A DNA stretch of 5,081 nucleotides, taken from positions 1 to 5,081 of the forward strand of contig CAKPJC010000034.1 in NCBI GenBank assembly GCA_934162535.1. The letters are read 5' to 3'. Made by a program: the position numbers and the translations under genes. Position 1 is the first letter of the stretch, and every line of letters begins with the position of its first letter. This document shows positions 1-5,081 of this stretch, piece after piece. Source of the DNA: an uncultured Clostridia bacterium. Its GTDB lineage: Bacteria; Bacillota; Clostridia; TANB77; CAG-508. The notes below the pieces were generated by a model that saw only the letters and a program-made list of their open reading frames with translations, searched no databases and was not told where the DNA came from.

Positions 1-2
1 AA

Positions 3-8
3 TATACT
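3..8 (+). promoter_or_regulatory. Possible -10 promoter box TATACT
   Basis: TATACT differs from the TATAAT consensus by one base and would give a leader of roughly 45 bases before the ATG. Its -35 partner would lie outside the window, so it cannot be confirmed. In such A/T-rich DNA a one-mismatch hit is common by chance. An alternative -35-like TTGATA at 8-13 has no good -10 at normal spacing (AAAAAT at 31-36 is poor). Confidence 0.2.
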
Positions 9-42
9 TGATAAATAATAGAAAAAAATAAAAAATAGATAC

Positions 43-49
43 AAAGGAG
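43..49 (+). promoter_or_regulatory. Ribosome binding site AAAGGAG
   Basis: AAAGGAG matches the anti-Shine-Dalgarno complement well and ends 10 bases before the ATG at 60. It is the only purine-rich GGAG element in the leader, which is otherwise A/T-rich, and it fixes the start of the large gene. Confidence 0.88.
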
Positions 50-59
50 CTAGAAAAAA

Positions 60-3000
60 ATGATAGGAAAAACACTTGAAAACAACAAGAAAATCAACAA
101 GAGAAAGCTAATGGCTGTAATAGCCGTAATAATTGTGCTAATAGCAACAACGGTAGCATTATGTCTAAACAAAAAAGAAAAATTTGAAATCACACCAGAA
201 ATAGCTAAATCAAGAGAATACACAACAGTAAAAGACGGAGACGCCAAAACAAACAGTAGCTATGTGGAATTTGACGCATTCTTTCTAAAAGACCTAGATG
301 GAGATGGAACAGCAGACGCAATAAGAGGAACATGTAATGCAATAGGAAAAGAAGACACAGTATACATGGAATTAAAAGCCCTATCAAATGGTCAAATAGA
401 AGATGGAGAAATCACAATAAACTCAGAAAATTTTTATTTCAAAACATCGCTAGTAAAAGATAACGAAATATCTGAAAACTACATATCATCAAACACGCAA
501 AAAATCAAACTAAACACCATAAAAAATGGAACACAAAAGATGATAACAGGATTAGTAAGAAGTGGAGACTACTCAAGCTCATCAGGAACAAACTCAGCAA
601 TAGGAAATAACATAAACAATTACTCAAAGAAAAACACAATAACATTCACAGGAACACATGTAGCAGATGATGGAACAAGAACAGCAATAAACAAAACAAT
701 AACATTTGATGTAGACTGGTATGGAACAGCAGAGGCATCAATATATAACAGAAATACAGTAGTAGATGTAGAAAACATGTCAACAATGGTAAAAGACGGA
801 AATCTAAACCTATCATTCACAATAGAAACAAGAGAAGATAAACAAGAGTTATTATTAAAAGGTTCATATATGGAAGCACAAATACCAAACATGAATGGGT
901 ATGCGCCAACAGATGTTAGAGTATCAGGAAGAAATATAACATATGAATATAACAAAGACACACAAACACTAACAGCAAAAAGTGAAGCAAAAGTATCAGA
1001 TACAGGAGATATAACATCAAATGCACATACAGGCACAACATGGACAGGAAATGGTTATAAAAGATACACAGTATATGATGTAACAGTAACATATCCAGGA
1101 GAAGCATATAATGTAGAAACAGAAAGCAATATAGAAATTCTAGTACCAGTAAAAGCATATTACGAAGCATACAACAACCCAAGTAGCCAATTCCAAAATC
1201 CATATGTAACAAACACACCAAACACAACAATAGCAGCAACATGGAGAAAATATGCAGGAGAAGCATACAGATTTGATATATATGTTGGAAGATATGTAGG
1301 TAGTCCTTATTCAAGATATGTAGTATCAAAAGAAAAGCCATACAAAATCTATAATGCAATATCAGAAGAAGAAACAGAAGACAGATATGATGTATCATGG
1401 AGAGTATATACAGGAACAGCAGGAGAAGGACAAAAAGTTATAATGAGAGAGTCAAAAGCAGGACAAACAAAAACATCAGACTCATTTATAAAAACAGACA
1501 GTTCATTAGATTCAATGGCAGATCTAACAACAAATGTGGGAATAAGCTTTAGTGGAGCACAGAACTTCTTAGGAAATGAAGGCTACATAAAGGTATACAA
1601 TGATGACACAGATGAATTATTACTAAATATAACATCAAATGAATGGAATCAAAACAAAACATATTATTATGATGAACCTGTAAAACACATAAGAGTAGAA
1701 ACAAGTGAAGCAAGTAAAAAATCATATTTATATGTAAATAATATAAAAGAATTAGATGATACAAAAATAACACAAAAATACACATTAAGCCAATTTGAAC
1801 AATTACAATATATACGTTCAACATTAGTAGGACAATTTGGAACAGCTGGTGAAGACACAAATGTTGCAAATGCATATTACGAAGCACCATTATCAACAGC
1901 AACAATATCAAGTGTAAGTGCAACAGTAATATCAACACAAGCAACACAAAATAAAAGAATAACGATAACTACAGAGACATCAGAATTTAATGAACAGAAA
2001 TGGTTAAATGGTTCATTTCTACTAAGGCTCCCAAAGAATATAGAAGAATTAAATGTAAACAGTGTAAATATAAATGACTCATCAGTAAAAATACTTGGAT
2101 GGGATGCATATGAGGAAAATGGATATTATTTTATAAAAATATTAACAGAAAACAGCAATGAAGCAACATACAGCATAGACATAGACTGTGATATAACATT
2201 AGACCCAAGACTAACAGACAGAAGTGATGAAATAACATTATATGCAACAAATGAAGGTGCAATAAGATACTATAATGGAACAGCAGATATATATGATGTA
2301 AACGGAAACTTAAATACAACAGAACAAGTAGCAAAATCATCACTAGGAATAAGTATAGTATCACCAAAATCATTATTAACAAACCAAATAGCAAGTAACT
2401 ATGATGGAAAAGGAAGTGTAGCAATAGCACCAAGAGTTGCAAAAACAGATAAAAACCAAAGAACAGCAACAGTAGAAGTTAATGTAACAAACAATTACTC
2501 AAGCAAAATAAGTGATATATTAATACAAGGTGTAATACCATTTAAGGGAAATAAATATATAATTGGAGATGGAGATTTAGGTTCAGACTTTAGTACATAT
2601 ATAACAAAAGCAATAGAAATCCCAGATGCACTAAAATCAAGTACAACAATATATTATTCAACAAATGAAACACCAACAAAAGACTTAGCAGATTCAGCAA
2701 ATGGATGGACATTAGCAGAAAATGTAACAGATTGGACAAAAATAAAAACATATATAATAAGCCTAGGAGACTACTCATTACCAGTAAATGCAAGCTATGG
2801 ATTTACATATGAAATACATTTACCAGAAGGTGTAGAATATAACCAAATAAGCTATAGCCAACATGCAATATACTTCTCACTAAATACAACAGAAGGTAAA
2901 TACCCAACATTAACATCAGCATCAAAACTAGGATTTATGATAGCAAAACAATATGATTTTGAAATAACAAAATACCAAGCAAACACAACAAAATTACTAC

Positions 3001-5081
3001 CAGGAATAACATTTAGTATAAAAGAGGTTGAAACAGGAAAAGAAAGTATACGTACAACAAATGCACAAGGTAAATTAAGCTTAACAGGATTATATGCAGA
3101 AAGAAATTATGAAATAACAGAATTAAAAACAACAGAAGATTATGTAAGCCTAGGAGATACAATTAGATTATATGCATCAGTAGATGACCAAGAACAATTA
3201 CATATAAACTTCAAAAATGAAGATGGAACAACAGCACAACAACCAAGTTATATAAAAGATGCCCAAGTAGTAAAAGAAGCAGACAAAGATTATTTAATAA
3301 GTTTACAAATAGAAGATGAAGTAAAAGCAAGACTAATAATAACAAAATCAGATGAGGCAAGTGAAGCACTAAGGAATGTTAAATTCAGACTTAGTGGAAA
3401 AGGTAAAGGAAACCAGGATGCATCAGCAGGAGATGTTGGAGTAATCTTAACAACAAACTCAACAGGACAGATTAGTGCTTCAAGCCTATATCTTGGAGAA
3501 GAATATACATTACAAGAAACAAGAGCAACAGGATATTACTTAATAGAAGGACAAATTAAGTTTAGAATAACAGACCAAGGAAATGGTAATTTTAAACTAG
3601 ATATAACAGAAGGTTCAAACAATGTTGGAAGTAGCTCAGTAACAGTAACAGATAATATTCCAACAATAAAGATAGATTTACAAGATGAGAAAATACCAAC
3701 ATATAATTTAAAAATAAACAAATACGAAAAAGACTCAGACAAACTTTTAGCAGGGGCACAATACTTGTTAAAAGGAGATGGACTACCAACAAATGGTAGA
3801 ATATTAAAAACAGACTTAAATGGTACATTGGAAATTAACGGATTATATGAATATGTGGAAAGTGAAGGAACAGCAAAAGGTGGATTTACAGGAGAATACT
3901 TAATACAAGAAGTATATGCACCAGTAGGATATGCATTAGACTCAACAGAAATACGAATAAAAGCACAAAGAAATGCAAGTGGAGCATTAGAAGTAAGTAT
4001 ATTAACAGGAGAAGAAAAAATCAGAACAGTTGATGGAAATAAACAATATGGAGTAGAAAATGCAAATACAGAAAGTCCAACAGTAACACTTTCATTAGAA
4101 GATCCACAAATATTTACATTATACAAAAAAGATGGAGAAACAGCAGAGAATATACCAGATGCAAAATTTGTTGTATATCAATTAGATGAGAATAGAAATG
4201 TAGTAGATTATGCAAAAGACCCAGCAGGGAACTACATAGGAACACTTGAAGGAATAATACCAATAACACCAACAATGACATCATCAGGAACAAATGCATG
4301 GACACAAAGAGAAGATGGAACATGGGAAAGTGGAGGAAAAGGTGTAAACAACTTAAGAACAGAATTACAGTCAAATGAATTTACAATAACAGAGAAAATG
4401 AAACTAGTATTTGACTGGGCAGTATCATCAGAAAGTGTAAGCTATGACTATGTATACTACACAATAAAAAATGTAAACACAGGAGCAACAATAGGAGGAG
4501 ATGCAACAGGTTCAAAGATAGGTGGAAATGGCAGTATAACAGATTATAAAAAATTACAATTTACAACAGTGGAAAAAGAACTAGAACCAGGAACATATAC
4601 AGTAACATTTACATATAGAAAAGATAGTTCAGCAAATTCAGGTTTAGATGCAGGATTTATTAAAAATCTACAAGTAAAGGGAACAGATGAAGGAAAATAT
4701 GTAGTAACAACAAATGACTTAGGAAAAGCAACATTAAATCTACCAGAAGGATTATATAAACTAGTAGAAGTAGGAGCACCAGAAGGATATGAATTATCAA
4801 CACAAGAATACTATTTTGGTATAGGAGCATCAAAACCAAGAGTAACAGGATTTGGAACAGCATTCAAAGACCAAATATCAGGAAGTAAATGGGAGAAAAT
4901 AAATGCAACATGTGAGACAGAAGATGGAGGATTAATTGCAGTAGGATACATGTATGAATCTACTATAAACCCAAAACTTGTATCAAATGGTAAAAAAGAT
5001 GGATTAATAATCAAATACAACAAAGATGGAGAAATAGAATGGTATAAGAACTATGGTGGTAGTGAAGATGATGAGTTTACA
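60..5081 (+). CDS. Giant exported SpaA/Cna-B-domain surface protein, adhesin-like, 3' end outside window
   Basis: One uninterrupted frame of 1674 codons reaches the last base, so the protein is longer than seen and its C-terminal anchor is unknown. The start is the ATG at 60: a strong ribosome binding site lies 10 bases upstream and an in-frame TAG at 51-53 excludes anything earlier. The next ATG (codon 18) would remove the Lys-rich N-region and has no comparable site. The order is: hydrophobic export segment (17-36), beta-rich adhesin-like regions (42-794), DUF11-like region (795-960), four SpaA/prealbumin-like domains (965-1591, the last one split by an insert) and the start of a propeller-like repeat (1606-1674). 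Only four Cys occur (35, 92, 710, 1618), usual for Gram-positive surface proteins that rely on isopeptide bonds instead of disulfides. Role inferred: cell-surface adhesion or display; the ligand is unknown. I recognise the architecture as one found in uncultured Clostridia but know of no characterised member and no gene name. Confidence 0.95.
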   Translation, partial: MIGKTLENNKKINKRKLMAVIAVIIVLIATTVALCLNKKEKFEITPEIAKSREYTTVKDGDAKTNSSYVEFDAFFLKDLDGDGTADAIRGTCNAIGKEDTVYMELKALSNGQIEDGEITINSENFYFKTSLVKDNEISENYISSNTQKIKLNTIKNGTQKMITGLVRSGDYSSSSGTNSAIGNNINNYSKKNTITFTGTHVADDGTRTAINKTITFDVDWYGTAEASIYNRNTVVDVENMSTMVKDGNLNLSFTIETREDKQELLLKGSYMEAQIPNMNGYAPTDVRVSGRNITYEYNKDTQTLTAKSEAKVSDTGDITSNAHTGTTWTGNGYKRYTVYDVTVTYPGEAYNVETESNIEILVPVKAYYEAYNNPSSQFQNPYVTNTPNTTIAATWRKYAGEAYRFDIYVGRYVGSPYSRYVVSKEKPYKIYNAISEEETEDRYDVSWRVYTGTAGEGQKVIMRESKAGQTKTSDSFIKTDSSLDSMADLTTNVGISFSGAQNFLGNEGYIKVYNDDTDELLLNITSNEWNQNKTYYYDEPVKHIRVETSEASKKSYLYVNNIKELDDTKITQKYTLSQFEQLQYIRSTLVGQFGTAGEDTNVANAYYEAPLSTATISSVSATVISTQATQNKRITITTETSEFNEQKWLNGSFLLRLPKNIEELNVNSVNINDSSVKILGWDAYEENGYYFIKILTENSNEATYSIDIDCDITLDPRLTDRSDEITLYATNEGAIRYYNGTADIYDVNGNLNTTEQVAKSSLGISIVSPKSLLTNQIASNYDGKGSVAIAPRVAKTDKNQRTATVEVNVTNNYSSKISDILIQGVIPFKGNKYIIGDGDLGSDFSTYITKAIEIPDALKSSTTIYYSTNETPTKDLADSANGWTLAENVTDWTKIKTYIISLGDYSLPVNASYGFTYEIHLPEGVEYNQISYSQHAIYFSLNTTEGKYPTLTSASKLGFMIAKQYDFEITKYQANTTKLLPGITFSIKEVETGKESIRTTNAQGKLSLTGLYAERNYEITELKTTEDYVSLGDTIRLYASVDDQEQLHINFKNEDGTTAQQPSYIKDAQVVKEADKDYLISLQIEDEVKARLIITKSDEASEALRNVKFRLSGKGKGNQDASAGDVGVILTTNSTGQISASSLYLGEEYTLQETRATGYYLIEGQIKFRITDQGNGNFKLDITEGSNNVGSSSVTVTDNIPTIKIDLQDEKIPTYNLKINKYEKDSDKLLAGAQYLLKGDGLPTNGRILKTDLNGTLEINGLYEYVESEGTAKGGFTGEYLIQEVYAPVGYALDSTEIRIKAQRNASGALEVSILTGEEKIRTVDGNKQYGVENANTESPTVTLSLEDPQIFTLYKKDGETAENIPDAKFVVYQLDENRNVVDYAKDPAGNYIGTLEGIIPITPTMTSSGTNAWTQREDGTWESGGKGVNNLRTELQSNEFTITEKMKLVFDWAVSSESVSYDYVYYTIKNVNTGATIGGDATGSKIGGNGSITDYKKLQFTTVEKELEPGTYTVTFTYRKDSSANSGLDAGFIKNLQVKGTDEGKYVVTTNDLGKATLNLPEGLYKLVEVGAPEGYELSTQEYYFGIGASKPRVTGFGTAFKDQISGSKWEKINATCETEDGGLIAVGYMYESTINPKLVSNGKKDGLIIKYNKDGEIEWYKNYGGSEDDEFT
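108..167 (+). other. N-terminal hydrophobic segment: signal peptide or signal anchor
   Basis: Residues 17-36 are almost entirely Leu, Val, Ile, Ala and Thr. They follow a 16-residue N-region with six basic residues (K4, K10, K11, K14, R15, K16). This is a Sec-type export signal. A TVA triplet at 31-33 could serve signal peptidase I. Cys35 is preceded by V-A-L rather than a small residue at -1, so it is not a good lipobox. Basic residues also follow the segment (K38, K39, K41), so a retained membrane anchor remains possible. Confidence 0.85.
183..746 (+). other. N-terminal beta-rich domain with DxDxDG loop (residues 42-229)
   Basis: This is the first extracellular region. It alternates hydrophobic and polar residues in the manner of beta strands and ends with a strand pair that closes on VDWYGTAEASIY (218-229). 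Near its start is an EF-hand/dockerin-like loop, DLDGDGTADA (78-87), with Asp at positions 1, 3, 5 and 9 of the loop; the twelfth position is Arg89 rather than Asp/Glu, so calcium binding is only a possibility. A Ser/Asn-rich stretch around SSSSGTN probably forms a loop. Domain limits are estimated by eye. I cannot name a family; it looks like the leading domain of clostridial adhesin-like proteins. Confidence 0.45.
747..1391 (+). other. Adhesin-like beta-sandwich region (residues 230-444)
   Basis: The stretch contains a pattern typical of bacterial adhesive ectodomains: a strand leading to AQIPNMNGYAPTDV (273-286), then a short V-x-V-x-G-x-N turn, and YEYNKDTQTLTAK. It is followed by a further sandwich with RYTVYDVTVTYPG and an ILVPVKAYYEAYNN segment, ending near FDIYVGRY (405-412). 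This resembles the paired Ig-like ligand-binding domains of Gram-positive MSCRAMM-type proteins. I do not see a canonical TYTFTDYVD latching motif, so a dock-lock-latch mechanism is not supported. Ligand unknown. Confidence 0.4.
1392..2441 (+). other. Central beta-rich ectodomain region (residues 445-794)
   Basis: Two approximate units are visible. Residues 445-595 open with VSWRVYTG and close with an acidic/Gln-rich strand region, LSQFEQLQYIRS. Residues 596-794 include an AYYEAPLSTATIS strand, FLLRLPKNIEEL, the YSIDIDCDITLDPR strand containing Cys710, and ISIVSPKSLLTNQ. The low Pro content, absence of low-complexity linkers and steady Thr/Ser/Asn-rich strand pattern suggest tightly packed beta domains rather than a flexible stalk. 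No catalytic motif was recognised. The subdivision is judged by eye. Confidence 0.35.
2442..2939 (+). other. DUF11-like surface repeat region (about residues 795-960)
   Basis: The segment starts with a TVEVNVTNNYSSKISDILI strand pair and continues with GVIPFKGNKYIIGDGDLGSDF (IPF at 826-828), VYYS-type IYYSTNETPTKDL (864-875) and a FTYEIHLPEGVEYNQ strand. The order 'conflict-free N-terminal strand, I/V-P-F turn, YYS-N motif, P-E-G-V/L-x-Y strand' is characteristic of DUF11-like domains that precede SpaA stalks in clostridial surface proteins. It links directly into the first SpaA domain through KLGFMIAKQYDFEITKYQ (956-973). Probable role: a structural domain between ligand-binding head and stalk. 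Confidence 0.45.
2952..3320 (+). repeat. SpaA/prealbumin-like domain 1 (residues 965-1087)
   Basis: The domain shows the family order: a first strand with Lys (FEITKYQ, Lys971), a L-x-G-I/A-x-F turn (LLPGITFSI), a TTNAQGKLSLTGL strand, and the E-box YEITELKTTEDY with Glu1021 as the likely catalytic residue. The last strand leads to IEDE, with Asp1086 as a possible partner of Lys971. In known SpaA/Cna-B domains such a Lys, Glu and Asn/Asp set forms an intramolecular isopeptide bond that makes the stalk resistant to force and proteases. Whether the bond forms here is inferred. Confidence 0.75.
3327..3689 (+). repeat. SpaA/prealbumin-like domain 2 (residues 1090-1210)
   Basis: Candidate isopeptide residues are Lys1096 (LIITKSDEA), Glu1153 in the E-box YTLQETRATGYY, and Asp1209 in the closing LQDEKIP. 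The NVKFRLSGKG turn and TTNSTGQISASSLYLGEEY strands fill the expected positions. It joins domain 3 through a short KIPTY linker, consistent with a rigid tandem rod. The closing position carries Asp where many family members have Asn, which still permits bond formation in known cases. Confidence 0.8.
3702..4106 (+). repeat. SpaA/prealbumin-like domain 3 (residues 1215-1349)
   Basis: The clearest of the four: LKINKYEKDSDKLLAGAQYLL has Lys1221 and the L-L-A-G-A-x-Y/F signature, then TDLNGTLEINGLYEY, the E-box EYLIQEVYAPVGYALD with Glu1284 and the hallmark A-P-x-G-Y, and a final strand with Asp1348 in LSLEDPQ. A longer loop around TAKGGFTGEY precedes the E-box and another lies at LTGEEKIRTVDGNKQYGV. 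The domain runs straight into the fourth one with almost no linker. Confidence 0.88.
4110..4832 (+). repeat. Split SpaA/prealbumin-like domain 4 with inserted domain (residues 1351-1591)
   Basis: The first half (1351-1397) has FTLYKKDGE (Lys1356/1357), IPDAKFVVYQLDENRNVV and AKDPAGNYIGTLE. The second half (1542-1591) has DEGKYVVTTNDLGKATLNLPEG and the E-box YKLVEVGAPEGYEL with Glu1570 and the hallmark A-P-E-G-Y. Together the halves form one ordinary SpaA fold of roughly 95 residues; the 144 residues between them are foreign to it. The closing strand YYFGIG lacks an obvious Asn/Asp partner nearby, so an isopeptide bond is less certain here than in domains 2 and 3. Confidence 0.72.
4251..4682 (+). 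other. Jelly-roll-like domain inserted in SpaA domain 4 (residues 1398-1541)
   Basis: The insert opens with a Trp-rich NAWTQREDGTWESGG segment (Trp1414, Trp1422), then SNEFTITEKMKLVFDWAVSS, a SYDYVYYTI strand and, after a Gly-rich GGDATGSKIGGNG loop, LEPGTYTVTFTYRKDSS and NSGLDAGFIKNLQV. The order 'W...G.W.SG, F-x-W/Y-x-V-S-S-E, YDY/F, G-x-Y/H-x-x-x-F-x-Y-x-K-D, D-x-x-x-I-x-N/D' matches the MAM-like / cleaved-adhesin jelly-roll pattern of secreted bacterial proteins. Such folds often bind carbohydrate or protein; here the ligand is unknown. Placing it in a stalk domain would project a binding surface sideways. Confidence 0.5.
4875..5081 (+). repeat. Start of a propeller-like repeat (residues 1606-1674), truncated by window
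   Basis: The last 69 residues follow a recognisable unit: SKWEKINATCETEDGGLIAVG, a variable strand, KKDGLIIKYNKDGEIEWYKN and the closing YGGSEDDEF. The elements E-T-x-D-G-G-x-x-x-x-G, D-G-x-x-x-K-x-x-x-D-G-x-x-x-W and G-G-S/T-x-x-D-x-F/x are those of secreted beta-propeller-type repeats (delta-60/SBBP-like). Further units are expected immediately downstream. The window shows barely one copy, so number and closure cannot be judged. Function inferred: a binding or spacing platform. Confidence 0.6.

Larger units (their letters stand above)
1..59 (+). other. A/T-rich leader, no gene supported
   Basis: All three forward frames contain a stop here (TGA at 9-11, TAA at 16-18, TAA at 29-31). The tail of an upstream gene could therefore end in these bases, but too little is present to tell. 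No hairpin with a T-run (intrinsic terminator) is visible. The gene could have its own promoter or be the downstream member of an operon. Confidence 0.4.

Noticed and set aside
1..31. C-terminal tail of an upstream gene ending at TAA 16-18 or 29-31
   Set aside because: Six to ten codons of A/T-rich sequence cannot be told from chance; all frames have a stop in this DNA.
8..36. TTGATA as a -35 element for a promoter inside the leader
   Set aside because: At 17-base spacing the -10 would be AAAAAT, a poor match, and the better TAGATA (36-41) is 22 bases away.
153..167. Lipoprotein signal at Cys35
   Set aside because: The residues before Cys are V-A-L; the -1 position needs Gly, Ala or Ser, so the lipobox is not met.
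620..1036. Open antisense frame of 138 codons on the minus strand
   Set aside because: Its sequence mirrors sense codons (revcomp of ACA/GAT/GTA), with no independent start signal or recognisable protein.
916..2793. Several very Leu-rich antisense frames that look like membrane proteins
   Set aside because: The Leu/His/Tyr-rich composition is the automatic product of reading A-rich codons such as AAT-ATA-ACA backwards in a shifted frame.
3536..4126. Open antisense frame of 196 codons on the minus strand
   Set aside because: It is a shadow of the A-rich sense gene: no ribosome binding site or domain is seen, and the sense strand has clear family motifs (A-P-V-G-Y, TDLNGTLEI) over the same bases.
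2952..4832. Nucleotide-level tandem repeats across the SpaA domains
   Set aside because: The domains share a fold pattern and E-box only; their residues differ too much for recent DNA duplication, and I see no long identical stretches.

Overview
The window is almost entirely one gene: a single plus-strand reading frame opens at base 60 and runs without a stop to base 5081. It encodes at least 1674 residues of a very large exported, multidomain protein, and the 3' end lies beyond the window. No other gene, RNA gene, mobile element, terminator or CRISPR array can be supported. The only non-coding sequence is the first 59 bases, which hold a clear ribosome binding site and perhaps a -10 box.

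Organism: the DNA is extremely A-rich on the coding strand. Arg is almost always AGA, Ile mostly ATA, Thr ACA, Ala GCA and Gly GGA. Every Trp seen (14) is TGG, and no in-frame TGA occurs, which argues for the standard bacterial code rather than the Mollicutes code. With the domain repertoire (long adhesin-like N-terminus, SpaA/Cna-B-type domains, GG-D/E propeller-like repeats), this best fits an uncultured, low-GC gut-type Clostridia/Firmicutes genome. That is an inference from composition and family resemblance, not a search.

Layout of the protein, N to C: a Lys-rich N-region and one hydrophobic segment (residues 17-36); a beta-rich domain with a DxDxDG loop (42-229); an adhesin-like beta-sandwich region (230-444); a further beta-rich region (445-794); a DUF11-like region (about 795-960); three consecutive SpaA/prealbumin-like domains (965-1087, 1090-1210, 1215-1349); a fourth SpaA-like domain (1351-1591) split by an inserted jelly-roll-like domain of about 144 residues (1398-1541); and the start of a repeat resembling secreted beta-propeller units (1606 to the window end).

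The overall picture is a rigid surface stalk of isopeptide-capable SpaA modules. It displays ligand-binding-like domains at the N-terminal end and probably a long series of propeller-type repeats toward the unseen C-terminus. The most notable points are the nested domain in the fourth SpaA module, the fusion of a SpaA stalk to propeller-like repeats, and a change in synonymous codon choice near the N-terminus.
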